NCBI GenBank assembly: GCA_012934845.2
Contig: WNNJ02003663.1
Coordinates: 1-64,000, forward strand
Direction of reading: 5' to 3'
Source of the DNA: Pomphorhynchus laevis
Taxonomy: Eukaryota > Acanthocephala > Palaeacanthocephala > Echinorhynchida > Pomphorhynchidae
DNA length: 64,000 bases
Position 1 is the stretch's first letter, and every line of letters begins with the position of its first letter. The position numbers and the translations under genes were made by a program. The notes beneath the pieces are model-generated. The model made no database searches. It had not been told where the DNA came from and saw only the letters and a list, made by a program, of their open reading frames with translations. Below are positions 10,671 through 22,328 of the stretch, piece after piece.

Positions 10671-10996
10671 AAAAAAACATAGCATTTCACAAAATATGCA
10701 TCTTTTCTTGCATTTTGTATTAAATTATATTTCCGTGTATTCATTACAGCTGATTCGTCGACATTTTGTATGCAAATTTGGTTTACCACTGCTTTTACCT
10801 ACACATCAGCCTTGTGAGTCTGAATTAATTGCCTGTATTTATTTAAATCACTGTGTACGTAAGTACTGTCGCTCTTAAGTGTCAGTTTGTGTTTTGTATC
10901 GTCGCTTTATTTTATATTAATCATGATTAATATAAAATAATTAATTAATTATAATTAAGTATAATTAAATAATTAATTATAATTAATCATAATTAA

Positions 10997-11653
10997 TTAA
11001 AATTGTTGACAAAATTCAAATGCATTACATTCATATCCTGACAAAAGACATTCATGACAAAAGTTTAAATGCATCAAAATATAAATTACTTTATTCTGAG
11101 TCTTTACGATGAAACATTTCTGTATAGAGTAGTGTGGAGACAGGCAAAAATCCACAATTCCGGATTCGACTAACATATTAACAATAACTTCACATGATTC
11201 CATCACATTGCAAATGTAGAACTATAAAACATAATCGTTTAATGCAATATTCAAGCACAAACATCTTGTACCTGTCCATCCTCGGAAGCACTTGCTACAA
11301 TTTCTCCAGAAGCATCGATCGATATGTTCACAATTCTTGAATTGTGCTAATTTTAAAATATTTAATATATTAAGCTTATATAGTAAAAGATATTAACAAA
11401 CCATTGGGAGTTTGATAAAATCAAGCAAGTTCCCGAGACAATCAACAGCTATTAGACGTCCACTTTTGCATCCAACAACAAGCAGCTGAAAACACAAATG
11501 TTGTAATAATTTAGTTTACAAGTGCACCTTCTCGTTCACAGCAATTGAAGTGTATTCATCTTCCTGGTTTGTTAATAAAGTGCTGCATATTGAATCAGCG
11601 GTAACCAAAGGCTCAATCGGCTTGGCAGCTTGTTTATAATCATCAACTATCAT
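10997..11653 (-). CDS. VPS41: VPS41-like WD40 protein, N-terminal exons
   Basis: Four exons read from right to left: 11653-11528 (ATG at 11653-11651), 11485-11402, 11346-11272 and 11221-10997, all phase 0, with introns of 42, 55 and 50 nt. Three have ordinary GT..AG ends; intron 1 starts GTGCAC. The product matches the start of VPS41, the HOPS subunit for late endosome/vacuole fusion: LLVVGCKSGRLIAVDCLGN resembles its FLALGT.G.V...D.QGN strand, and VNISIDASGEIVASASEDGQ its second WD40 blade. Exon 4 runs into a stop after about 169 residues, whereas VPS41 is about 850 aa. Either a donor such as AAA|GTAATT continues the gene leftward or this is a truncated copy. The Gypsy fossil starts just upstream. 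Confidence 0.6.
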
Positions 11654-11764
11654 TCTTAAACGGAACTTCACATAAAAGATAGATTCTAAAATGCTTAACA
11701 TTTTTGGTTGGTCAATATGCATAATTAATTTTTTTAAATTCATAATTATTGCCATTTCCAAATT

Positions 11765-14700
11765 TAAATAAGTGACAGGGGCTTTATTAGACAATCTATA
11801 ATAAAATAACATTTAGTCAGATAATCTGTATTAAATGTACTACAATCATCCCCTCTGCATAAATCCTTCAGATACTGTTGAGGTCTTCGTACTCTTCTTG
11901 GTCGTTCGATGTGATCGGTCCTCGTTGACTGTTCGATTAATGACAAGGTGTCACTACTGATCGATGTGTTTTGTTCCTCCTCCAGTTCAGATCTGTTTGG
12001 CTTATTTATACGCTGATGAATGGTCGGGGAGTCATGATGGGATTGTGATACGTAGCACGACTCTATGATCTCTGGCGTAGCTTGTACATTGTTTTCAGTA
12101 CTTTGATTGATACCCTCATCATCGATCTCGATTTCTGCCACAAGCCAGGGAGCCAAATGTCGTTTTGAAACTGTAGATATGTGCCCACTACTAAGTCTGA
12201 CCACCGCATAATTATGATTAGATTCCAGGAGTTCCGCGTGAGTTATATGCGGAATATATTTACCGCCGTCCCTCTGCATACGTCGGATAAGAATTGGTCC
12301 GGGTAATAATAACCACGACGGTAATGACTTTCCCGTTAATGACCCTCGGTCGTATGCAAACAGTCGCTCGTGAGGAGTTGAGTTAGTAGCAGTACATAGT
12401 AGAGTCCGGAGTGAATTGAGAACTTCTGGTAGCACAGACTCCCATGATCCGATGGGTAACTTAGTATCAATCGTGGCCAACTGTACTGCACGCCAAATGG
12501 ATGCATGCAAACGTTCACACTGTCCATTGCCTCTGGAATCGAATGCTGATGTATTGGTTGTCGCTATATTTAATTTAGATGCAAGCTGCTTGAATTCCCG
12601 AGACATAAACGCACTTCCCCGGTCGAAATGGATCGACTTCAGTGTTCCAAACAGATTAAACAAGCCCCTCAAGGACGGCATCGCTGATTCAGTTGACGTA
12701 TTTTGACAGGGAAACGCCTACGGAAAGCGTGAATATTCATCTATCACTGTCAGAATTTATTTATTCTCAGTGGAACTAGGTAATGGACCCTTGAAGTCAA
12801 TTGACAATCGGTTAAACGGCTTTGTAGACTTTATTAATGTTGCTATCGGGGGCGGTAGAATCTTGTTTTTACAAGCGCGCAAACTTGGCAATTTTCACAA
12901 ACCACACGGACATCGTCTAGCGCGAACGGTAAATTTTTTACCTTTATATAATGCAGCATTCGCGTCTGCCCTGAATGGCAAAGGTCTCTATGAAGTCTAA
13001 CCAACGAATTCAATGGTTTTGCTATGGCTGAACAAGTCAAACGTGACCGAGCATCAGCTGCCAGGTTTTCTCTTCCTGGGCGGTAGATAATTTGAATCGA
13101 AACTGCGAATGTTCTAGTCTCCAGCGCTCAATCTTCTCATTCTTAATCCTACTTGAATGTGAAGACATCATAAATGACACCGATCGTTGATCTGTAATAA
13201 TCTGGAACGGACGTCCAACATATAATGACGTCATTCCCAGATCGATTTAATGATAGCTAAAGTTTCTAATTCAATGGCCGGATGTCATTTATCTGCTTTA
13301 GATAGTACGCGTGAAAAGAACGCGACTGGTCGACCACGTTGACTGAGTTTTGCAGAAATTGCAATTTTCAACGCATCCGTCTCAACTTCCAACGGTAGTT
13401 CTTCGCTTATGCTTGAACGACAAGTTACCAGGAGAGCCGATTTAATATCATTTAGGCTAGCCAATGCAGATTCACTTAATAGAAATTCTCGACATTCTGC
13501 GAATTTTCGAATTCTATCCGCAAAATGCGGTATCCATCGGCGATAATATGTTAAAAGTCCGAATAGATGTTGATGACCATGAATATCCAATTACGCTTGA
13601 AGCGCGACAAGTGGAGCGAGTCTTTTTGGATCGGGTTTTACTATGCATCCAGCTTGCATTGACCCAGTACGCATATTGATTCGGATGCAAACGAGCTTTT
13701 CGACTCATTCATAGTTATATTGTATGCATGAGTCACTTTCAAGAAGCGTTGAAGATTCCAGTCGTGTTCTTGTCGATATTTACCAACAGCTATTACATCG
13801 TCTAACACTCCTTGTACATGATCGTGTTGTATTAAAGAATTAATCAAGCGTTGGAACACGGCTACTCCATTAGTTAGGCCAAAGGGAATTCGTTTATATT
13901 GGTAAAACCCACCTCTCGTTTCAAACGCCGTGTATTATCGTTCTGATCGGATAATTGGTATTTGGTTGTATGCGTCCTTCATGTCCAGACATGTAAATAT
14001 TTTGAACGTTGACAACTTGTCGACCAGATCATCTGTACGTGGTAACGGGTACGCGTCGAGCATTGTAAACCGGTTGATCGTTCTCGAATAATCGACTACC
14101 ATTCGCCTTTTGCCGGTCGCGCTGTAACAATTAACGCATGAACTCTCCACGGTGAATAGCTACCTTCGATAATGTCGTCACGAAGTAGTCGCTCTATTTT
14201 AGATCGTATGAACGCATCTTGAGAAGTACGGCGTCACGATTTTGTTTGAATTGGATGTATGCCCGTTGTCAAATGCTTGAATAGAGAAATCGATTCGATC
14301 TTCATAGCTTGTAAAGTTTCCACAGTGATCTCAGGCTTCTATCCACCAAATCGGACTGTCACACTTGATAATCGTTCTAAAAATGGGTGACCCCTAATTA
14401 TTTCCGCGCAGAGATCATCAATAATTAAACATTTGGCATTGTCGTATTCATTGCCGTTTAATTTGGACGAGATAAGCAGTGCCTGTCCAGAATTCTTACA
14501 AATGAGGTTGATGTCATTTGCACGCGTTCGTGACCTTTTTGGATGGATAACTTACATTGATTGGTCATTTGTGTAGATATGAAATTACCACTGTTACCCG
14601 TATCGATTAGCGCATAGGCGGTTAGGGATCCGATTCTTATTTTCGTAGTCGAACGAGATAATCCTGAAGTGATCGACGAGCATGTAATTTGAGCAATACT

Positions 14701-15190
14701 AGTAGTATTCAAAGTATACATTTTTCTTGGTCCAGTTGATCGGCACACCTTGGCAAAATCTCCTTTCTTTCGGCACTTTCTACATTTTGCCTCTCGAGCC
14801 GGACATTGAGTGCGAGGATGTTAAAGGCATCCGCAAAAGAAACAGTTTTTGAGCACTGCATTCATTTCGCTATAGTTGGAGTTGTCGAGTTCCGTGCTTT
14901 CACATGCAGCCACGTTAACTATGTCTGATGTATACGGGTTCACCGTCGAATAATTATTGGCTTAGATTTCTGCCTGCTCCAGCGATCAAGCAGCTTCATA
15001 TGCCTCGTCCAACGTAAGGCGATGTCGTTCGTGCAATCTTTGCCGAATACCTGGTGATCTCAATCCTCGAACTCAAATAACTCCAGTACAAACTCATTTA
15101 CTGTCTGTGAAGTGGATTGTCGACATGTCTATAATACGTGTCGTTGAAATATTATATTACGCGGCTTAACGAAGAGTATTTCTAACGCGG
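11765..15190 (-). mobile_element. Ty3/Gypsy-like LTR retroelement fossil
   Basis: Parts in order on the minus strand: gag zinc knuckles (about 14830-14740), protease with an LIDTG box (about 14640-14570), RT (about 14150-13640), RNase H (about 13590-13040), integrase zinc-binding segment (about 13040-12840), integrase core (about 12680-12400) and a C-terminal region. No LTRs recognised at either end; the nucleocapsid-to-integrase order is typical of Ty3/Gypsy. The copy is broken in many places (more than five) and looks old. It abuts the VPS41-like gene on one side and a Penelope unit on the other. Confidence 0.8.
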
Positions 15191-15503
15191 CGAGCGCTTC
15201 GTCGAACATTTAACATGACTCGATGAATCAGAACAATTCGCTTGTGACCAGGTTTGTTAGCAAAGGTAATTTATGTAAAAGGAACGACATCGTCATAAAA
15301 AAGGCAGACAAAGGTTCACAGGTTGTGGTATGGGACAGGCACGAATACATAGAAGAAGGAGTGAGACAGCTAGTACAACCAGTTTATGCGCCAGCGGAGG
15401 AATCAGATCTAACTACAAGCAACATACAAATTATTGAGCATGTCGATTTGTATGTAGGAACATACATGTAATGTATGATGTGTTACATTTGATGCTTCTT
15501 TTT

Positions 15504-15553
15504 ATCTGCTTCTGATGGTGTTACATTTGGATGTAATACCATCAGAAGCAGAT
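15504..15553. repeat. Perfect palindrome inside the PLE
   Basis: Arms ATCTGCTTCTGATGG (15504-15518) and 15539-15553, with inner TTACAT/ATGTAA. Only the right arm fits the PLE reading frame (IPSEADSL), so the left arm looks like a fold-back copy. Confidence 0.75.
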
Positions 15554-16113
15554 AGCTTAAAACAAAACGATCCAAAATTCGGCAACTTCTATATGCTTCC
15601 TAAGATACATAAGGAAAGAAGGCCATACATTGGACGCCCAATCGTTAGCTGCCTGAAAACCCCGACAGAATTATTGTCGAGATTCGTACACACATGCTTA
15701 AAACCCCTACTAGATTATGTTCCATCTCACATTTACTCTTCATTGAAGTTTATAAAACGATTCGAATTTGTAAAGCATAGTTGGCCCAAATCATGTATAT
15801 TAGTAACAGCAGATGTTACGAGTTTATACACCAACATTCCAACAGAAGGAGCATTATTAGCATTGTCGAAGATAATGGAAAATACGACATGGCGTGATAG
15901 TAAGAAAGATTTTATATTGAAATCCGCAGAATTGATATTGAGAAATAATTTTTAACACTTCAACGGTCGCTATTACAAGCAAATATTGGGAACCGCGATG
16001 GGAACGCCATTTGCACCAACGCTAGCTATTATATATGGGTATGGTGGAAGATAAGTGAATATTAAACACAGCAACAAAACCACTATGCTTCGTTAGATAT
16101 ATAGACGATATAT

Positions 16114-16250
16114 CCAACTTGAAAAGGGTCACTGTGATTGACCGAAACGTTGTTATAATTAACTCTAACAAAAATTTGTTTTTCTCGTGTGGATAATTAA
16201 TAATGCCTAATAAACAGATTAAGTGGCACACGAATGTAATTTTATCAGAA
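16114..16250 (+). mobile_element. PLE tail inserted in motif C of another PLE, 14-bp TSD
   Basis: The 14-bp sequence TATAGACGATATAT occurs at 16100-16113 and again at 16251-16264, bracketing about 137 bp that interrupt the RT just after RYIDDI. The insert begins with a GGTCA/TGACC stem followed by GAAACGTT, the usual look of a Penelope 3' end, and has no coding capacity. It is a severely 5'-truncated PLE insertion. Confidence 0.7.
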
Positions 16251-16990
16251 TATAGACGATATATTTTTGCATGGCCTGATGACATCGCTAGTCTTGAAAT
16301 ATTTAAAAATAAAATATTAGAAATAGGACCATTAGAATTATCTTTTAATCACGGATCAAAAGTGAACTTTCTCGATGTAACATTATGTGCAGGATGACGT
16401 ATATAAATCAAACTTCTATCGGAAACCAGAATCGCCACCGCTTTATCTACACGCACATAGCGCGCATCCCATTACAATGAAGAGACAGTCTATAACGAGG
16501 TGCTAAGAATTAAACGTGCATGTACAGATAGTAATGAATTTAATCGACACACTAATCAACTCGTAGAACAATTTACAAATAGGTGCTATCCGCGTAGACT
16601 AGTTCTAAAACAAATAGCTGCAGTCAAACGAATTTCACACATTGATTCATTAAAGTCATTAATAAAACAGATGAAAACATTGTGACTTTTCGAACTAACT
16701 ACCTCCCAGAATTACATACATTGCATAAGTCGATAATTTCAACAATAAGAAAGAATAAATATAAGCCTAGCTCTAAAATTAGAGTTATATTTTGCCCAAC
16801 AAAATATGAAAATGCCCAACAAATTATCCAGATTACTCATTTCATCTAGTTTAAATTGTTGTGAGAGAAATAATGTAGTAGGTAGCTCACAATGCGGAGA
16901 TAGGAGATGTTTAAAATGTAAAGTAATGACGATATCGCAAAAAATTGTATCCGCGCGAAATAGATGTTCAAAATCCGCGAATAATAGCTG

Positions 16991-17317
16991 ATCAACAGTT
17001 GTAATAGCTGCATCTCTGCACGGCGCAGAATTCTCCTTTCATCTCTCTTCAATTGTAGTATATAGCATTCGTCGATTCCTATGTGAATAGGGGACAGTCT
17101 CGGTTTGATCCGCAGTCCCACCGGCGTAACTCGATTTGTCCAGCAGTAGGACATAAAATGTACATGTGCATAGATTTCCGCTTGTTCCTGGTCCGTCAGG
17201 ATCCTCGATGGGACCATATGTATATCTAGGGTGTCAGGACAGCCGTCTGCGATCATCGAAGACCAACAATATGTGAATAGAATAAGAGCAGAAGACAGGA
17301 ACAATATTTTTGTTTTC
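16991..17317 (-). mobile_element. Penelope unit B, N-terminal part
   Basis: A 157-aa frame (17319-16846) contains MSYCWTNRVTPVGLRI, corresponding to the TPKGL-type N-terminal block of Penelope-like proteins, then a basic stretch ending ILRRAEMQLLQLLI. Residues beyond about 16990 are shadow of the plus-strand PLE. Its start follows the 3'-end motif of unit A, so A and B form the tandem arrangement known for PLEs. The hydrophobic start may mimic a signal peptide but is probably untranslated sequence. Confidence 0.6.
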
Positions 17318-17347
17318 AACGTTTCAACCCTTCCGGGTCTTCGTCAG
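17318..17347 (-). ncRNA. Hammerhead-like motif at PLE tandem junction
   Basis: On the minus strand: CTGACGA (17347-17341), a short ACCC-GGAA-GGGT stem-loop, then GAAA (17325-17322) followed by CGTT. These are the invariant CUGANGA and GAAA boxes and a UH cleavage site of a hammerhead with minimal stem III, as reported for Penelope-like elements. I cannot find a good stem I, so activity is doubtful. Confidence 0.45.
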
Positions 17348-18771
17348 TTTATCTACAACACAAATACAAATTAAAAAGAACTACACGCGGAACAAAAGGA
17401 ATACACGCCAAAAGAAAAACGAAACAAAACCGAGAATTGTTAGCCTACGTCTCGCCATGTGTAAATGTGTTTATCGTCGTTGAGGCCCGGCTGTACGTCG
17501 GTGTAGAGCTTTCCTATCCACTTTTGCTCCACCGCTCTTCGTTATGCCTCATCGTCCACGATATCGAGAATCTGGTAGCTCATATCGTGATCCTTTCCTT
17601 CTTTAATCACATGTGAAGCTATTCCGTCTGCCTTCATCCCTATCTTAATGTGGTGTCTTCGCTTGTTGAGACGGTCTTTTAACACATGCTTCGTCTCACC
17701 AACGTACTGTACGTGGCACTTTTCACACGTTCCTAAATACACCACTCCCTTTGTTTTGCAGGATGCATTTTGTTTGATCTTGTAGTGCTGCTCTGTTGCA
17801 CTTCCTATAATCTCACTGTTCACAATGATGGCAGGGCAGCACTTACACCTCTTGTCATCACACCTGATTGTCGAATGATCTTGCTTATCTCGCGCATATA
17901 GATTGCTTCGCACCAGCGCTGATTTAATCGTGCGCCTAGACCGGTAGTAGACCTTTGCCCCTCTAAATACTCTGTCTGCTATTCACCGTTTGAGTCAACC
18001 TCCTTACGTCGGTGTCAAAGTACCTCAGTGTGGGACAATAGTGGGTTACCACCAGTGTACTAGGGACATCTTTCGATGTGCGCCCTTCCTTGGGAATCAA
18101 ACAACTGCTAATCAGGGTGGAAACTAGGCGTCTCTGGTAGCCACGCTTTATCAATGCTCTTGCGAGCATGTCAAGATGTTTGATCCGTGCTCTGTGATCG
18201 CTGCAGAGTCGAACAATTCGACGTGCTTCGTTCTTAATCATATTTAATTTCGTGGACTTCGAGTGGTTGCTTCGAGCATGAAGGTAGGTCGGCACGAAAG
18301 TCTTCTTTCTGTAGATTTCCGTCTCGATCCGCCCCCGTTTGTTTCTGTATATCTCAAGATCCAGAAAGATAGCACTCTGTCCTGAGTGGATGTCGAACTC
18401 AAGGTATCCTGCTGTAGTGAAAACGTCTCCAAGTATGTCCAGCTCGGCGATGGAAAGATTGTGAAGATATCATCGATATACCTCACATATATAGGCGGCG
18501 GTGTGGTAAGCTTCCTTAGTATGTTACATTCATACTGATGCATATAGATGATTGCGTACGTTGGGGCCATCGGCGTCCCCATTGCGGTACCGTTCACTTG
18601 CTTATAGAGTTCGCCGTTAAACTGGAAGACATTATTCTTCAGTATTACAGTTGCTGCTTCTGTAATGAAGTTTATTTTCTTCACACTCCATCCAGCATTT
18701 TCCATCATTTCACGCAGTGCAGAGACTCCGGCTGTGTGATCTATCGACGTATACAGCGAAGACACGTTTAG
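17348..18771 (-). mobile_element. Penelope unit A: RT to GIY-YIG
   Basis: RT frame 18765-18244 begins inside motif A (SSLYTSIDHTAG) and carries motif B (YKQVNGTAMGTPMAPTYAII) and motif C (VRYIDDIFTIF). A linker frame (18295-17963) has the basic RRIVRLCSDHRARIKHLDML block. The GIY-YIG frame (17913-17542) has the preceding CDDKRCKCCP zinc-like segment and VVYLGTCEKCHVQYVGET with the following Arg. The 5' part is missing and the element abuts a Gypsy fossil at 18771/18772. PLEs use the GIY-YIG nuclease to open the target and prime from it. Frames are shifted at least twice. Confidence 0.85.
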
Positions 18772-20127
18772 AATTTGCCCCGTTTAAATTTCACATTACG
18801 TATCGTAGCGGAAATGATAACGTTTTTGCAGACGCAATGTCTAGAGTGCGTTGTGCGACAATTAAAACGTCGATATCTCAGTTATGTTTAATTCATGATA
18901 CCCTATGTCATCCTGGTATTACACGATTGGCACACTTTGTCCGCTCATGCAACCTGCCATTATCGACCAATGAAGTTAAGCGCGTAGTGGAGGATTGTGC
19001 GGTGTGTGCTGAAATGCGACCGTTATCCAACGTCCTCTTGCCATTTCTCTGATTAAGGCTACGAAACCATTTGAAAGAATATCAATCGATTTTAAGATAC
19101 CGATGCCATCAACTTCTATAAATCGTTATTTACTTGTAATGATGGACGAATTCTCGGGTTCCCATTTAGCTTCGATTGTCCCGATATGTCGACCAAAACG
19201 GTGATAAAGTGTCTGAGTTAGATATTCGAACTATTTGGTACACCCCCGTTTGTACATTTCGTTGATAGGGGAACCTGGTTCATGTCCCGCGAATTATCTG
19301 ATTATTTATGCAGAAACGGTGTTGCCTGTAGCAGAAGCGCACCATACAACTCTACTGGCAATGGCTAGGTGGAGAAAGATAACGGAATTCTGTTGAGAAG
19401 CATCGAACTTGATAGATCGAGCATTAGGAAAATTCCCTTTCAACTGCGCTTCACTCAATTCGTTCTATCCTATGTACTCAAACAGGAGAAAATCCTCACG
19501 AAAGGTTTCTGAGATTCCAACGCCGTTCCTATACCAGAAAACGTATTCGATGTGGCTACTTTCTTTAGGTCTTGTGTTATTGAAGAAACAAAATCGCATA
19601 AGTAAGTACGATCCTTTAGTGGAGAGGGTCGATCTCATTAATGACAGTACATATTACACCCTCGTCCGCTTAAGTGATCGACGCGAATCGACAGTGTCGA
19701 CTAAACAACCTGATTCGTGTATCCGAGGATCATGGGCCATGTGATATGTTTCATGGTAGGAGTCAGAATTATATGGACGCGTTTAATACGGATAAAGGGA
19801 CATACACGGATAGGAACGAAATTCAACTAAGTACCAGTCCTGATCCGTTCAAACAGGAATTCACTATATGTACTCCAGACGATCAACATACTGAAGAGTT
19901 GTTGAAGGTCATCATGATACAATTGATCACAAGTTCAATTTGAATAAGAATGTTCAAGATACGACGGACAATAGGAATCCAGAGGAACATGATGGAGGCG
20001 AACAACACGATGAAATATCAACCACATATAACAAACGGACTTGAATGTCGATGTATTTCACAGCAAGCGAAGACGACAACGATTAACGTATTTGGGTGAC
20101 TACGTAGTGGGGGAGAATAATAATAAT
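18772..20127 (+). mobile_element. Ty3/Gypsy-like fossil, RNase H end and integrase
   Basis: Parts: end of RNase H (a FADAMSR box near 18835), HHCC integrase zinc-binding segment (about 18890-19020), integrase core (about 19080-19400) and a C-terminal tail ending in a GGGGGAGA purine run near 20109-20116 that resembles a polypurine tract. No LTR follows; a CR1-B LINE ends there in the opposite orientation. Broken in several places, old, and opposite in orientation to the fossil at 11765-15190. Confidence 0.75.
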
Positions 20128-20172
20128 TTATTTAACTTGGCAAATGCGTGCCAACCGCACGCTTACATGACC
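20128..20172 (-). other. Conserved CR1/L2-like 3' hairpin
   Basis: In element sense: CATGTAAGCGTGC, a 4-5-nt loop, GCACGCATTTGCCA, then AAATAAAT. The GCGTGC/GCACGC stem recurs at 26748-26792, 35160-35205, 40817-40862 and (altered) 40926-40968 and 42803-42845, across three CR1 subfamilies. A shared 3' stem-loop is what such RTs are thought to recognise. Confidence 0.7.
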
Positions 20173-22328
20173 ACTAACAAAAAACAGCAAAATTCACAGA
20201 TTAATTAGTTAACTGTTGAAATCGAATTGCATTTGGCGTTTGAAGCACGGCATTTATGTTGATTGGAGGATATGAATGATCAGATGTTTCTACGATAGAG
20301 AAGCAGCCACAACAAAGAAGCGGAAGCCGAAAGAGCTAGATTAGTTTGGGACATGTAAAAGAAGGGAAATACGGGGACGCTAGGAACAGTAAACAGGATG
20401 ATAATTGTTGAGAAAAGGAAGGTTGAAAAATGAAGGAAAATGAGAAGTTATAAGGCGAAAACAATGATAAGAAGACGAATTTGAACACGACAATAAATTG
20501 TAGGCAAATCGAGAGAAACAAGATGGTAGGATGTATGATCAAAACGACGAAGACGGAGGAGAATTCGGACAGCTGCGTTGACGATGCGTTGTAAAGGAAG
20601 AAGAGTGGATTTAGGTGAGTTGGAAAATAGACTAAGACAGTAATCAAGTCTTGAGAAAAGGAAGAGAAGATATGAGAGTCATACAAGAAGGGAAATTGAT
20701 CAATCTACGAATTTGACGGAGGTTGCGGAAAATAAAGGTGTATGAGCGTACTTTATCTCTAACGAAAGGTTTAAGTGAAAGTCTGTTGTCGAAATGGAAG
20801 CCTAGGAAAACGTAATTGTCAACGATAGGGAGAATAGTAGAATTTAATGATGCGGAGGGAGGTTCTACGTCGAAGCGTCGAGGAAGGATCACATTATTTT
20901 TGATTTATTAGGATTCAAAGAAAGACGAAGAGAAGAAAGATGATTGAAAATTGAGGCAAGACAGTTGGAAGCAGAAACACTAAAATCATCAATACGATAT
21001 GCAGGTGCATGAGTATAGTTGAGAATGTCATCAGCATATTGCATAACATGGAAGTTAAATGTATGAGAGATAGTATACAAATCATTGAGAAGAAGAAAGA
21101 AAAGCAAAGGGACTAATACGGAGCCTTGTGGAACACAGGACGGGATGGAAGAAGGTTGGGATAGAGAAGAGTTAGAACAAACGCAAAAAGTACGGTTTGA
21201 CAGATATGAAGAAAACCAAGCTACAGTGAGTAAAGAGAAGCCATAATAATGACGAAGACGATGAAGAAGAATCGAGTGATCGACGATGTCAAAAGCAGAT
21301 GAGAGATTAAGAAAAACTATGAAACTACATAATTTTTGATCGCGCGAGGGGATTAAGTCGTTATAAACTTTAAGACAGGCAATTTCAGTAGAGTAAATAG
21401 AACGAAAAGCAGCTTGGATGGATTGAACAAGTTGGAGGGAAATAGATATGCATAAACTTGCTTGAGAACAAGACGCTCAATGAGTTTTGAGAGAGTTGGG
21501 AGAAGTGAGATAGGACGGTACGAAGATGGTAGTGAAGGGTCGAGAGATTGCCTTTTGAGGAGAGGGCGAACAGTGGCGCATTCCCAGTTGGAAGGAAATG
21601 TGCAGCTACGGATGGACGAAGTGAACAATGTGGTTAGGAAGGGTAAGATAAAGGAGCAGATATTTTTAAGCAAGTGAGTGGGAATTGTGTCTGAAGGAGA
21701 GGTATTATTAGGTAATGATAGAGGAACCAGAGGAACTTCGTCAGACGAAACGGAAAGAAGGTAGAATAGTTCTGGGAGGAAAGTATTTAAAAAGATGAGA
21801 GGATATAAGATGCATATGGGTATACCGGAAATTAAATTAGATAGCTTAGATTGCAGATAAGAGGAAAATTCACTAGGATTTATGCTGCAAGGGGTGGATG
21901 ATCGTGAACGAATTGAGTTTAAGATTTTTCAATGAGATTTAGAGTTGGAAGAGGACTCGAGTTGATTTCGCCAAAAGAGAGTACGCATAGTTCGCATAAG
22001 AATGAGATGGAAACGGCGGAGAGAAATATAGAAATCACGGAGATTTGGAGTGAGTGAGGTTTGAGAACGTTTAAGAAAGCGATTAAACACACGAAAAGAG
22101 TGGCAGAGCAGACGTTTAGAAAAACTAGTCTTAATCGAACAAGGGAGCATGGCGCGACCGTTGAAAACGTCGTGGTCAAATAGGCTGAAGGTTATTAGGG
22201 ATGTTCGTAAGTTCAGAATCAAACAAAATGAAGAGATCATCGGGAAAGCGATAGTTAAGAAGAAGTGAAAAAAGTGAAGAATTGAGTAAGGCTGTGCAGA
22301 GAACATGGATATCGAGAAGTTTCCAGGG

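Larger units (their letters stand above)
15190..16990 (+). mobile_element. Penelope-like element, plus strand
   Basis: Pieces in order: NDIVIKKADKGSQVVVWDR (about 15280), KFGNFYMLPKIHKERRPYIG (about 15560), motif A LVTADVTSLYTNIPTEGA (about 15800), motif B LGTAMGTPFAPTLAIIYMG (about 15990), motif C VRYIDDI (about 16095), NFLDVTL (about 16370), the connector and the CGDRRCLKCK segment (about 16890) that precedes GIY-YIG in this family. Typical PLE order; it stops before the GIY-YIG core, where an oppositely oriented PLE begins. Broken by a palindrome at 15504-15553, by an inserted tail at 16114-16250 and by several frame changes. Confidence 0.8.

Noticed and set aside
10624-10878. 84-aa frame starting at a palindrome
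   Set aside because: No homology seen; begins within a foldback structure and is AT-driven.
16846-17319. Secreted or membrane protein with a signal-like start (MKTKILFLSSALILF)
   Set aside because: It follows a PLE end motif and contains the PLE TPxGL block; the hydrophobic start is probably leader sequence.
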